Positions 37,501 to 47,564 of a DNA stretch of 64,000 nucleotides are shown piece by piece (position 1 is the first letter of the stretch; every line of letters starts with the position of its first letter). This stretch comes from Jacaranda mimosifolia. Taxonomy: Eukaryota; Streptophyta; Magnoliopsida; Lamiales; Bignoniaceae. The stretch lies in NCBI GenBank assembly GCA_018894105.1, contig CM032123.1, forward strand, positions 6,263,001-6,327,000, read 5' to 3'. Position numbers and translations under genes: made by a program. The notes below the pieces were generated by a model that saw nothing but the letters and a program-made list of their open reading frames with translations, made no database searches and was not told where the DNA came from.

Positions 37501-40082
37501 AGAATGAGATTGGGAACTCAATGGAGGTTTATGTGGACGACATGATTGTAAAAACAGACAGAGCAGAAAATCACCTGGCTGACCTGAATCACACATTCTC
37601 TATCCTAAGAGCCTTTGGCATGAAACTAAACCTTGGAAAATGCACCTTTGGAGTGCGGGGCGGTAAATTCCTCGGTTTCATGGTCAGTCAAAGAGGCATC
37701 GAGGCTAACCCTCAGAAAATTCAAGCAGTTCTCGACATAGCCCCGCCGTGCACAATGCAGGAAGTTCAACGCCTCAATGGCATAGTAATTGCTTTGGGTA
37801 GGTTTGTAGCCAGGCTGGCGGACAAGAGCTTACCTTTCTTCAAAATCCTAAGAAACGAAAAGAAGTTGGGGTTCAGATGGGATGAACAGTGCGATAAAGC
37901 CCTCCTCGACCTCAAGCAATATCTCTCTTCACCACCTCTGCTCGCCAAACCGGAGCTCGGGAAAGTCTTACAAATATATCTGGCTGTCTCTTCAGCCTCC
38001 GTTAGTTCGGTGTTGACCGCAATAAGACATGGAAACCCTTGCCCCGTTTACTATTGCAGCAAAGCTCTCCAGGGGCCAGAATATAACTATTTGGAGATTG
38101 GAAAATTCGCTCTAGCCCTCGTCTCATCGGCAAGGAAGCTGCGACCTTACTTCCAATCACACACAATCCTGGTGTTAACGAATCAGCCACTGAAACAGGT
38201 ATTGTCAAAGCCGGACACTTCAGGTCGACTCACTAAATGGGCAATCGAGCTCGGAGAATTCGACATCCAATTTCAACCGCGAGCGGCCATCAAGGTACAG
38301 GTCCTCGCAGATTTCATCCTCGAAAGGATCGACCTACCATGTCCGGACATCGACAGCACATACTCGTGGACTCTGCATGTCGATGGGTCTGCGACATCGT
38401 CGGGGGGAGGGATAGGAGTTTCTCTTCGATCCCCATTAGCAGAGGGTTATGACTTCGTGATGAAGCTCAATTTCCCGATTACGAACAACGAAGCTGAGTA
38501 CGAAGCCCTCATTGCAGGAATGCGCATGGCTGCCGACCGGGGGGTCAGTAGGCTAGCGGCTTTCACGGACTCTCAGCTCGTGGCGGAGCAATTCGAAGGG
38601 AACTTCGAAGCAAAAGAGCACAAGATGGCGCAGTACTTGGCCAAGGTACAACACTTGAAACAGATGTTCAGCCACTTCTCACTAAGCCAGATCCCTCGGT
38701 CAGAGAACGAGCGAGCAGACGCACTCTCTAAGCTAGCTAGTTCGGCGAAAGGCACGCGAGAAAGAACTATAACATTTCTTATGGCCGATAAACCCTGCGT
38801 ACAATCCTCCGACCGGATCCAGGTCAGATGCCTCGACGAGTCAACCCCATCCTGGCAGCATCCAATCAAACTCTATCTGAGTAGAGGCTCCTCACCAGAT
38901 GACATTAAGCAGGCTCGAAAGTTGAAAGGCTTGGCGCCTAAATACGCATTAGACGAGCATGGGCAGCTGTACAGGAAGTCGATCGCCGGCCCGCCACTCA
39001 GGTGCTTAGATCCCGGCCAGGCGAACGAAGTATTGCAGAAGATACATGCAGGTATCTGTGGCAACCACTCGGGTGGAAGGTCTCTGGCTCACAAGATTAC
39101 CCGCTACGGATATTTCTGGCCCACTCTGCTCAACGATTCTGTGGATTTCGCTAAGAAATGCCCATCCTGTCAGGTACATGCGAACATTCAGCATCAACCA
39201 GCCGCACCAATGACCAATGTTAGTATCACATGGCCGTTCGACCAGTAGGGCATCGATATATTAGGGTCGCTCCCCAAAACCTCTGGCCAATGGAAGTTTA
39301 TCATAGTGGCTGTCGAATATTTTACAAAATGGGTGGAAGCAGAAGCAGTCCCTAAGATCACCGACGCGGCTATCAAGAGTTTTCTATGGAAGAACATCGT
39401 GTGTCGGTTCGGGCTACCTAAGATCCTTATCTCCGATAACGGCACTCAATTCCAGAGCAGAAACATCAAAACATGGTGCGAAACTTTAGGCATCACGCAG
39501 CACTTCACTTCAGTAGGCAATCCACAAGCCAACGGCCAGACCGAGGTTACTAACAGAACAATCCTGGACCACCTTAAGAGCCGGATAGCAGGGACAGGGG
39601 CCAGTTGGGCAGACGATCTCCCAGGCGTTCTCTAGGCCTATCGAACGACCCCTCGAACGGCCACAGGCCACAGCCCCTACAGTCTAGTTTATGGCTCTGA
39701 GGCAGTGATACCATCTGAATTGATTCAGCACACAGCTAGAGTAATTCATTACAATCCAATAGCAGATACATCGGAGAGGACACTCGATTTAATTACCGTA
39801 GACGAAAAACGCCAAATAGCCTACAACAAGATGCAGAGGTACCGCTCAAAAATGGCGGACCGCTACAATAAAACAGTCCGTCTGAGAAATTTTAAAGTGG
39901 GCGATCTAGTCCTAAAGAAAGTGGAGGTTTCAAAACCAGTCGGGAAGCTGGACCCCAAGTGGGAGGGACCTTATGCAATCACCAAAGTATGCAAGAACAA
40001 CGCATACCGATTAGCGGACACTACAGGTCGCGACCTTCCTCGTCCATGGAATGCGGTAAATTTAAAAAAATTCTTTGTGTAA
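34537..40082 (+). pseudogene. gag-pol: Tat-lineage gag-pol polyprotein, nearly intact but interrupted
   Basis: From about 34610 to 40082 the product lies in a single frame. Domains in order: gag (35140-35680); CHHC knuckle with C, H, H and C from 35895 to 35936; protease with VDNG at 36375-36386; RT with YVDD at 37530-37541; RNase H (about 37870-38290); archaeal-type RNase H starting HVDGS (38376-38390) and running to about 38740; integrase zinc finger (39042-39180); integrase core with Asp 39255, Asp 39435 and Glu 39543 in D,D35E spacing; and a C-terminal GPY/F-like module (WEGPY, about 39960). Breaks: a frameshift between ATG 34537 and about 34610, TAA at 34746, and TAG at 37014, 39246 and 39633, the last two at conserved Trp positions by family comparison. 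Gag and pol appear fused without a frameshift, as is usual for many plant gypsy elements. Confidence 0.93.
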
Positions 40083-40139
40083 ACTGTTTAATTGACATCT
40101 GTTGAACCGCTTATAAGAAGCAGGGCACATCGCGATTGA

Positions 40140-40460
40140 AAACTTGAAAAGATCTGGCAACTAAGTCGAGACCACCTTAGTTGACCCCGTAGTCGATGAA
40201 AGGATTTAACATCTAAGCCGAGGCCACAGGCCGAGACCACCTTAAGCGACCCCGCAGTCATCGAAGAATTTAACATTTAAGTCGAGGCCACAGACCGAGA
40301 CCACCTTAAGCGACCCCGTAGTCGCTGAAGGATTTAACATCTAAGTCAAGGCCATTGGCCGAGACCACCTTAGTCGACCCCGAAGTCGACGAAAGGATTT
40401 AACATCTAAGTCGAGGCCACCGGCCGAGACCACCTTAAGCGACCCCGCAGTCGCCAAAAG
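40140..40460 (+). repeat. ~64-bp tandem repeats after integrase
   Basis: About five copies of a unit containing GGATTTAACATCTAAGTCGA, GGCCGAGACCACCTTAAG and CGACCCCGTAGTCG. The ATTTAACAT word recurs at 40204, 40268, 40332 and 40397, giving a 64-65-bp period. The repeats lie between the pol stop and the antisense gene, a position where Tat/Ogre-type elements often carry variable tandem repeats. Confidence 0.9.
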
Positions 40461-40710
40461 TTTTCAAAACAACAGAGTCGACACCTTCGATGCATATTTA
40501 TGGGCTCGGCCATGCAGCCAAATTTAGGAGACCAATGCTTCGCATGGTGAAAACACCCTTAAAGCTGGAAGTCGAGCCCCGCTCGCAAATGCACGTTAGC
40601 TACAAAAAAGTTAGCGAAACCATTTTATATTACCAGTGTAAGAAGTGTTCTACGGCAAGCACTATTTGCATCTTATCGACTTACACAAGTTGGAAATACA
40701 AAACTTTAAA

Positions 40711-41721
40711 CTAACGAAGACAAAGCAGTACACAAACGACAATATAGAGCAAACCACCAGTAGAGAATGGGCAAAGAAATATCATTTCATAAAGCCTCAG
40801 TAAGATATATATACAGAATGAAAAGTCAAAAATACAATGGAAAGGCCTAGCTAGAATTGCCAGACCCTTCAGCAGCAAGCGCTGGAGCCAAAACAGACGG
40901 AGGTTCAGGTGGTGCCTCTGCAATGGGAACGGCTGCGGTAACCGTGTAGGAGGGACTGCAGCAGAGGGCATAAACAGCCGTGGAGCAGCGGGGAAGAATG
41001 CTGCGGCATCCGCCCTGTCCTCAGAAATTTCATAGGCAAGGTCGCCAGCAAACTCGAACTCTCGGCCCACAGCATTCAGCCTCTTCTCGAGTTCTGCCTT
41101 CTGCCGCTCTTTGGGGCTCATATCGACAACATCGGCAGATTCGACCTCAGCAGTATCTGCCTCGTTGACATCTTTCTCGACCAGCGGGCGCAGTTGCTCA
41201 TCGAAGCCAAGGCCCATCTTCGAGCGATCCTCATCGCTGATGCCGTAACCCAGATGTTGTAATTGGGCGATGGCCCTCTTGAACGCACCCCGTGCGTCAT
41301 CCAAAGCAAGCACAACGCTCGCGTCTTGGAAGGCCGGGCTCACCATAAATTGTTGGACGGCCTCCTTCCGCACCTCGGGCACCACCCGAGCAAACTCCTC
41401 CCTTGCTTCGACCAGTCGCTCACTTCGGCCGGCCGCACGACCAAACTCGTAGGCGACTTGAATATCCAGCTCCAGTTTTTTCAACTTCGCCTCCATTAGA
41501 GTCTGCTCCATTACCGCCAGCATCACCTGATGGTCTTTCGCCTCCATATCTTTGGCATACTGGGCGTTTGCTCTCTCGAGCTCCTCGACCCGCATCTGGG
41601 AGGACTCAAGCTGAACCTTCAAGGTCTCAGCATCCTCACCCCCCTCCAATCGCTCCCGATCGGCCAGCGCCACTTCGGAACGGCAAAACATGTGATAGCC
41701 TAGCTGCTCGACCTGAAACAC
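40711..41721 (-). CDS. Distal open segment of the Tat antisense ORF (coiled-coil rich)
   Basis: This 336-codon open minus-strand segment is rich in Glu, Ala, Lys and Leu heptads (residues about 20-110: AETLKVQLESSQMRVEELER and following), typical of a coiled coil, then an acidic middle and a proline-rich end. No ATG begins it: its 5' edge (41706-41721) reads CTCGTGTTTCAG|GTCGAG on the minus strand, a good 3' splice site, so it is probably a downstream exon of the antisense gene starting at 43277. The tail beyond about residue 300 is hydrophobic and may be read-through past a true end. It lies antisense to the 3' region of the element; no enzymatic motif was seen. Confidence 0.55.
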   Translation of the reverse strand: MFQVEQLGYHMFCRSEVALADRERLEGGEDAETLKVQLESSQMRVEELERANAQYAKDMEAKDHQVMLAVMEQTLMEAKLKKLELDIQVAYEFGRAAGRSERLVEAREEFARVVPEVRKEAVQQFMVSPAFQDASVVLALDDARGAFKRAIAQLQHLGYGISDEDRSKMGLGFDEQLRPLVEKDVNEADTAEVESADVVDMSPKERQKAELEKRLNAVGREFEFAGDLAYEISEDRADAAAFFPAAPRLFMPSAAVPPTRLPQPFPLQRHHLNLRLFWLQRLLLKGLAILARPFHCIFDFSFCIYILLRLYEMIFLCPFSTGGLLYIVVCVLLCLR

Positions 41722-42215
41722 GAGACTATGTCAGAAGGCAACTAAACAAAGGAAAATAAAAGTTAAACAAGTAGACATCCAGGTTCCCAGATCTTACCAT
41801 ATTTGCATGATAGGCGAACTTACACAGCAACCCAGGCTAGGTTAAACCCAGGAATTTATTCTGGTCAGCCATGAACTGCGCAGCCATCAGCACTTTTAAG
41901 GGATCCAACCCAGCCGGCCCGGAGGATACCATGCTAGACGAGTCGCCCACAACTACACCTGGATCCGACCCAAAACGAGGAGATAGGAATTTGCGCAAAT
42001 TAAAGAGTGCCTCGGGGCTTCGGTCCATGAAGAGCTCTTTTCCCTGTCGGCACGTTCAGCCCCGTGCCCTTCGACTTCCCTTTCCCCACAGCTGCCTTCT
42101 TTGGGGGGGGAGCGGCCGGCTCGCCCATGGGTCTCTTTCCTCGACCCGCGGTTCTCTCGACCTCTTCTTGTCGAGCGGGCGAAGGTGTTCTGGAGGGCGC
42201 GGGGGCAGAAATTAA

Positions 42216-43277
42216 TCATCGTGGCTCGTCGGCCCCCGATGACTCTTCCCGATCGCATTGTCGGCGCTGCTTATTCTTTTCAACTCGAGCCATCGCGCTA
42301 GCCCTGGACCTGTTCATGATTTCGCCGCGGTCTGCACATGATAAGCAACAGAAAATATCAAATGCAGGAATGTTCATAAGCAAACGACAGGGTACGGCGC
42401 ATGCAGTTAGTCTATCTATCTCATGATCAGCGGGAAAATTTAATGGGGCTGGCGACAACCCAGCCAACACCAATTGCCTCTCATCGAGGAATACAGTGGC
42501 TTCGATGGGACCAAACTCGACCAGGTCCCTCACGAATGTGCTCGACCAGGTTGGAGCGTGATTCCCTGGTACCTCGACCGGACCCTTCGCCCACTCTCGG
42601 GGAATATCGAACCCGCCCTTTACCCGCACAAAAAAGTAGCGTTTCTTCCACGCCTGACCATAGGACGAGGAAGGCACCACAAGAAACCTCCGATGAGGCC
42701 GAGCGCTCAGATAATAAAAGCCCGTTTCCTCAGTGCTGCCGGATTTACGCGACACGCAAAGATAAAACAAGTTTGAAAAATTTTCAAAGGTTGGGGGTTG
42801 ACTGTACAGGAACATTAGAACTATAAAGCTACACAACGTCGAGAAACAGTTGGGCAGCAGTTGCGTGATGCACACTCCAAGACCCCTAAGCAGACCTACC
42901 ATACCCTCACTCAAGGGAAACCTAAGACCACACCTAAGTGCATCCTCGAAAACAGTTATGCAACCGGCAGGCGCGCGGTGCATTCGACCAGCAGGCCCAG
43001 GGGCTAACAGCTGGAATTCGCGAGGAATGTGATAAAGCTCTTGAACGCGGGCCAGTTCTAACGGGGTGACGGTAGAGATTATCTCGCTATAGTGGTTTGG
43101 GGTAAATAATCGCCCGCGAGAAGAAGGTACCCGGCTGGGCCCAGCTTCTCCCCCCCGCGCGACGCTCGAGCCGCCGGAGCTGGAAAGGCTTGAGTCAGAA
43201 AACTCCCCGCGGCCCTCAGACACAGTCGCCTCACTATCCCCACCAGAAGTACCACCAGAACTGAATAGCCCAAACAT
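42216..43277 (-). CDS. Tat antisense ORF, N-terminal part ('putative gypsy-type transposon' domain)
   Basis: ATG 43277 opens a 353-codon frame: a Ser/Gly-rich N-terminus (1-55), then a conserved block at about residues 90-160 with FEDALRCGLRFPLSEG, LLRGLGVCITQLLPN and FSTLCSFIVL. That block matches the plant domain annotated as putative gypsy-type transposon (Transposase_28 family in Pfam, from memory). Antisense ORFs at this position are established for Tat-lineage elements such as Grande; their function is unknown. A possible 64-nt intron (42395 to 42332, GT...TGTGCAG) would link residues near 295 to later sequence, and more exons probably follow toward 40711. It is open over its whole length. 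A TATA box lies 163 bp upstream at 43447-43440. Confidence 0.7.
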   Translation of the reverse strand: MFGLFSSGGTSGGDSEATVSEGRGEFSDSSLSSSGGSSVARGGEAGPSRVPSSRGRLFTPNHYSEIISTVTPLELARVQELYHIPREFQLLAPGPAGRMHRAPAGCITVFEDALRCGLRFPLSEGMVGLLRGLGVCITQLLPNCFSTLCSFIVLMFLYSQPPTFENFSNLFYLCVSRKSGSTEETGFYYLSARPHRRFLVVPSSSYGQAWKKRYFFVRVKGGFDIPREWAKGPVEVPGNHAPTWSSTFVRDLVEFGPIEATVFLDERQLVLAGLSPAPLNFPADHEIDRLTACAVPCRLLMNIPAFDIFCCLSCADRGEIMNRSRASAMARVEKNKQRRQCDREESSGADEPR

Positions 43278-43439
43278 TTTCTTCTAAGAAAGGTGGAAAG
43301 AAATAGAGGGGGAAGAGTACTTACTAGATTTGGAAAGCTAAAACCCAGAATATCTCTGAAGAAAGCGCAAAGGTTAGTGATTCTTCCAGCAAGGAATATC
43401 TGAAGCGGTAAAGGCGAAAGCAGCCTGAATACCAGTTAG

Positions 43440-43447
43440 TATTTATA
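43440..43447 (-). promoter_or_regulatory. Putative TATA box for the antisense ORF
   Basis: TATAAATA on the minus strand, 163 bp upstream of ATG 43277 and between that gene and the 3' LTR. Position and orientation fit an independent antisense promoter. Confidence 0.5.
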
Positions 43448-43652
43448 AAAGAAAAGGCGCGGTTATCCAAGCGTCCGCATTAATGGGGGAAACTATAACG
43501 CCGCCCCACGCGCGCCACGATGTAACCGCTCAGTAGACGCCCAAAACCCTAGTCGATTTCTAAAAATCCCCAGTCGAGACACGTTAATATTTGCTACTTC
43601 CCAATGCCGCTCTTCGATTCCCTCGATCTGCGTTGCGAAGTGGGGAGACTCA

Positions 43653-44462
43653 TGATATAGGGTGGCCCAAAAGGCCCAACGTTTCGGACAATGGCCCAGG
43701 GCCCAGACCCACGTCGACCATATTCGACCAGATAGTGGCCCGAAGGGCCCAACGTCCAGACAACGGGCCAGGGCCCATGACCCACGTCGACCATGTTCGA
43801 CTAGATAGTGGCCCAAAGGGCCCAACATCCAGACAACGGCCCAGGGCCCATGGGACATGTCGACAATATTCGACCAGCCCCCTCACACCCAGGCGGGCGC
43901 CTCAGAGCCCTCGGACAATATCGACCATATTCGACCCCAGTTAGGCTGACAGGAGGTCGAGCTCTGCACAGCGCCCTGCCACCGCATTAAATGCGTGGAC
44001 TGGCACCACGCCACCGCATTAATGGCGCATGCCATCCCCTCACTGTCAGACACGGCAGGCGCCACCCCATATACCGTCCCGTCCTGTAGGTTGAAAGGAC
44101 ATCTAGCTGGCAAAATTCAAATGAGAGAATAGACTAATTGCCCCTTGGAGGAGGCTGAAGACCCCAAGGGTAAGCCAAGGGCTTATCAGTCATTTTCCTA
44201 CAAGGGGAAGAATACAAAAACTCCTCTGTCTTGCCTCACAAGGTATGCGAAAAACACACTAAACCTATCTTACTTCATTGTGAGACACCGGAAATACTGA
44301 CTTGAGCGTCGGAGGGCCAAAGCCGAGGGCCACTCGGCTAGCCTAACGTTTGCCTTGATTGCAGGATTCTCAAATATCATCAACGGAAGATATCCACCTT
44401 TGGGATTAACCCCTATAAAGATCGGAATCGAAGCACTTGTATTACGATTCGAACCCTCATCA
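43653..44462 (+). mobile_element. 3' LTR of the Tat element (810 bp, full length)
   Basis: It runs from TGATATAGGG to CCTCATCA. It holds three ~73-bp GGGCCC-rich units and the ~416-bp block missing from the 5' LTR (about 43900-44316), including GGGGAAGAATACAAAAACTC, likely part of the promoter/leader. A purine-rich tract GAAGTGGGGAGACT precedes it at 43638-43651. Confidence 0.93.
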
Positions 44463-44467
44463 CTTAT

Positions 44468-44498
44468 ATTTCAGGGTTTTAAAATTCGGGATTTTACA
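44468..44498 (-). mobile_element. 5' LTR of the LARD-like element, part 2
   Basis: ATTTCAGGGTTTTAAAATTC through TTTTACA matches the end of the partner LTR at 27839-27870 (ATTTCAGGATTTTAAAATTT, then GTTACA). It is the piece displaced by the Tat insertion, and the AGAGT target duplication follows. Confidence 0.9.
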
Positions 44499-44503
44499 AG
44501 AGT

Positions 44504-45530
44504 GATCCATAATACTTCCAACTTTAAATTAATAATGAGTAATTCACCTTAATTTCAGATATTTGATTGTTTTTTAAATTCAAAATTTAACCTGTATGAT
44601 AATAGATAGAAATGATGGAATAAAAGGAATTAAGCACAATTGCAAATTATTCTTGGGGAGATTTAAAACTTTAAATTTTAAAACAATTATAATTATCTGT
44701 ATTTAATAAACGTTACATGAAATATGAATCAAATTTTATGAATCTTTATGATCATATGACACTGGAATATCCTGCAATATAATCCCACCTCCAATCTTTC
44801 CCTTTACTTTTAAATTTAAATTTTACTAAAAAAATTTAATTGATGATTACCTCAATAAAATTAAATGATATTTCGATTTGAGGCATATCTATGCATAAAA
44901 TCAGGATTCGATATGATCTGGAGCCTCATTTACCAGTCAAGATTGTTGACTTCCAAAAACGGCCATCAATAAATGCACAATAAAATGTTTTTCACAATAC
45001 TTTTCACAATAAGTCTGATGCCCTTCCTTTCCTTCATTTTGTTTTCAGTTTCTTTTCTGGGTGTGTCAATAGGAAATCCACATCTGCAACTATCAATCTG
45101 GATTTTCAATCGCATTGTTAGATGTCATATTCACGTGTATTTGATGTGTGCTTTTTTAATTCAATTTCAAAACTTTAACCAATGAATGTTTAAGAATATT
45201 TAGATGTATAATGTCTTCCCCTAACTATTGTTGGTTTTCACTCTCTTTTTCTAATGCTGCCCTTCCTCCATTCTTTGCACATACTTTCCTCTCTCACTTT
45301 CTTCCACTATTTTAATGCAAGATTGTTTATTTCAACTAGTGTTGTATTTTTATTCTTTTTCACAAATACATATTAAGTGTATGAAAAGTGTCAAAAAAAA
45401 AAAAATGTATGGAATCAACAATCAAATACTTTTTTTTAAAAATATTCAATACATCTTATTTGTATTTATGAAATAAAATAAAAAATCAAATATCAATTAA
45501 TACACTATTTCTCCTCTCTCTATAGCTCAT

Positions 45531-45561
<31 letters not shown>

Positions 45562-46107
45562 ACCAGCAGCACCACCACCACCACCACCACCAACAACAAC
45601 AATAATAATAATAATAATAAAGAAATTGAAAAAAAAAACATAATAGGAAAAAAAGAAGGAAAATGAGAGGAAAATAAAAGAAATATACAAATGCAATGGT
45701 TATTTTTAAGAGGGTCAAAAAAGCTAAATAATTAACAGCTAATTTTTTGCCTCAATTTTTTTTTTTCCATTCAACACTTTTATTGTCGAACAGTCCATGA
45801 CTATTACGTTTTTTTCTTTATCAAGAGTCTTTTTGTAAGCAGAAATATACAAGGATAAATTAATTAAAGCCAAAATGAATAATTCAATTAAATATTTTGC
45901 TAGCATCATAACTTTCTCTCTGAAATCATAACAGTGCAGGAAATTTTGTAATTTTAAATGTTATAAATTAAAGTGTTTTTTTCCTTTAACTAAAAGAAGG
46001 AGAAAAGGTTTGATAATTTAGCTATTTCCAAAAGGGAGATAAATGTAATTTTCGTATTCTTTTTCAAAAAACTATCATTCTTATAAAAAAACTGTCTACT
46101 TAAAGTA
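44504..46107. other. Intergenic sequence with a compound microsatellite
   Basis: AT-rich DNA with no gene recognised. The open frame at 44973-45185 encodes a hydrophobic stretch without a domain. The only clear structure is the trinucleotide run at about 45527-45620. Confidence 0.5.
45527..45620. repeat. Compound trinucleotide microsatellite (CAT-CAG-CAC-CAA-TAA)
   Basis: Successive runs of (CAT)n, (CAG)n, (CAC)n, (CAA)n and (TAA)n follow one another in phase over about 95 bp, with an interleaved CACCAGCAGCAC between the CAG and CAC runs. No open coding context was recognised. Confidence 0.95.
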
Positions 46108-46545
46108 GTAATTTTTGGGCGTAAATATATGATTTGAGAGAGATTGATAAATTGGAGGAAAGAATTTGATATAACAATGCACTATTACAATATTTCTCCA
46201 AAGTTAATGCAATAAAACTTTGGAACTATATTTTTGCTCTAGCTTTCTATATTAATATTTTCCTCTCAATACTAATACATACATCTCTCTCTTCAATTGT
46301 TGATACAAGTCCATACTGCACACATATATATAGACACCATAACTTTCTACACAATTCTATATGTTTCTCTTGGTAGAAGAAGTAAAGTTGAACTTTGCTA
46401 CTTGAACCTTATCTCTTGAAGACAGAAACAAACTTGGCCACTTCATCCTTCACCTCATTTGACTTTTCTTGAAGCTTCTTGAATCTTCAGTTTCCCTTTT
46501 TTTTTTTTTTTTTTGAATTACAAATTACATTTTTAACACCCCCGC

Positions 46546-46827
46546 TTAATTTGTAATTTGTACTTCTTTCCGAAACTTCTTCTTCTGCAGCTTCACTATA
46601 CCTTTGTGGCTCACAAGCAAAATATGTAACATCACAAATTCATAAATTTCTTGCAAGCTTCTTACCTTTCTAATCGGGCTTTCAGATTCTGGATACAATC
46701 CACCAGATGAATCTGATGAGCTAGAACTTGGACGGGAGGTTGAATTGGTGCTTCCGCTTGTGGTTGGCTTGTCATCTTGTTTTGTAGTGACAACTGGGCT
46801 AAGCAAATAAATGATCTTCATTTTCAT
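46546..46827 (-). pseudogene. Copia pre-RT linker remnant
   Basis: The reading has a Ser/Thr-rich stretch (TSGSTNSTSRPSSSSSDSSG) followed by SPIRKVRSLQEIYEF. The latter resembles the conserved linker immediately upstream of the RT domain in copia pol. The RT itself is absent; a short tail runs to the polypurine tract. It is in a different frame from gag, so a deletion or frameshift joins them. Confidence 0.7.
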
Positions 46828-46919
46828 CTTCTCATTTTCTTGATCCTATTGAACCTTTTTGCATAAGGTCATTTTTCTTTTCTACTTGGTCATTTCTTTG
46901 ATTTCTCTGCTCTATAATA

Positions 46920-47564
46920 TTAGCTCTTATCTGAAAGGCTTGTTCCAAGCTTTGGCTTGAAAATTTGTTCATCCAAAGATAATTTTGATAAATCTTTGGA
47001 TTTTTCAATCGCGGCGACTATATGCTCGAACCTTGCTGGTAAACTTCGTAGCACCTTTTCTAGGATCTTTCGGTCCTCAATAGTATCGTCATATCTTCTG
47101 ATTTGATTAACTATGGTAGAAACCCTAGAAAAGAATTCTTGCACATTTTCGATCTCTTTCATGGCTAGGTTATCAAAATCCCGCCATAAAATTTGCAACT
47201 TTATGGAGATAACCTTTTCATATCCTCCAAATTGATTTTTCAAAATTTTTCATGTATCTCTTGATGTTTTTACACCCATAATGCGCGGAAGGATAGATCT
47301 ACTTACCCCTTGGTGCATAAAGGACAAGGCTCTTGCATCTTTGGTCTTGTTCTCCTCATGCTCTTTCTTTTTTGTTGCTGTTAATGTTGCTTCTTCCTCT
47401 GGTTTATATGTTTCATACCCCTCTTCAATGATATCCCAAAGTTCATGGGACATGAACAACGTCCTCATTAGATTGCTCCATAATTCATAATCTTGACCAA
47501 CAAAGATTGGAACACCTTGTTGGGAATAGGTGAAGGCAAGTTCGTTGCTACTGCTTGAAGCCAT
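46920..47564 (-). pseudogene. gag: Copia gag (UBN2-type) with one in-frame stop
   Basis: ATG 47564 starts MASSSSNELAF, then VPIFVGQDYELWSNLMRTLF and LWDIIEEGYE, the standard gag opening of copia elements with the UBN2/DUF4219-type domains. A TGA at 47250-47252 interrupts the frame. The same frame continues with NQFGGYEKVISIKLQILWRD, MKEIENVQEFFSRVSTIVNQ and LRSLPARFEHIVAAIEKSKD to a stop at 46920. Gag forms the nucleocapsid of the virus-like particle. No zinc knuckle follows because the interior is deleted. Confidence 0.88.

Larger units (their letters stand above)
34103..44462 (+). mobile_element. Ty3/gypsy Tat-lineage LTR retrotransposon (10.36 kb), nested
   Basis: Complete element from TGATATAGGG (34103) to CCCTCATCA (44462), flanked by target duplication CTTAT (34098-34102 and 44463-44467) inside the LTR of the older element. 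Order: 5' LTR 34103-34496, primer-binding site, gag-pol 34537-40082, tandem repeats 40140-40460, antisense gene 43277-40711, 3' LTR 43653-44462. Two RNase H domains plus an antisense extra ORF between integrase and the 3' LTR are established features of the Tat lineage. Stops, an early frameshift and a damaged 5' LTR make it defective. Confidence 0.95.
24984..44498 (-). mobile_element. LARD-like LTR retrotransposon (minus strand) containing a nested Tat element
   Basis: The outer boundaries are TGTAATG at 24984 and TTTTACA ending at 44498, flanked by the 5-bp target duplication AGAGT (24979-24983 and 44499-44503). After removing the nested 10.36-kb insertion the element is about 9.15 kb: 3' LTR 24984-27870, interior 27871-32377, and 5' LTR 32378-34102 plus 44468-44498. 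A primer-binding site against initiator tRNA-Met (TTGTATTAGAGCTTAGG on the minus strand, about 32357-32373) and a polypurine tract (AAGGGGAGGAGAGT, 27871-27884) define the orientation. The interior shows no gag-pol reading, so any movement would need an autonomous relative. Chromovirus-like LTR features make a gypsy origin likely but unproven. Confidence 0.85.

Noticed and set aside
40140..40460. CRISPR-like array
   Set aside because: The repeats are contiguous 64-65-bp units without unique spacers and lie in a plant retrotransposon.
43278..43323. Intron in the 5' leader of the antisense gene (GTAAGT...CTTAG)
   Set aside because: The predicted intron would be only about 41 nt, below the usual minimum for plant introns.
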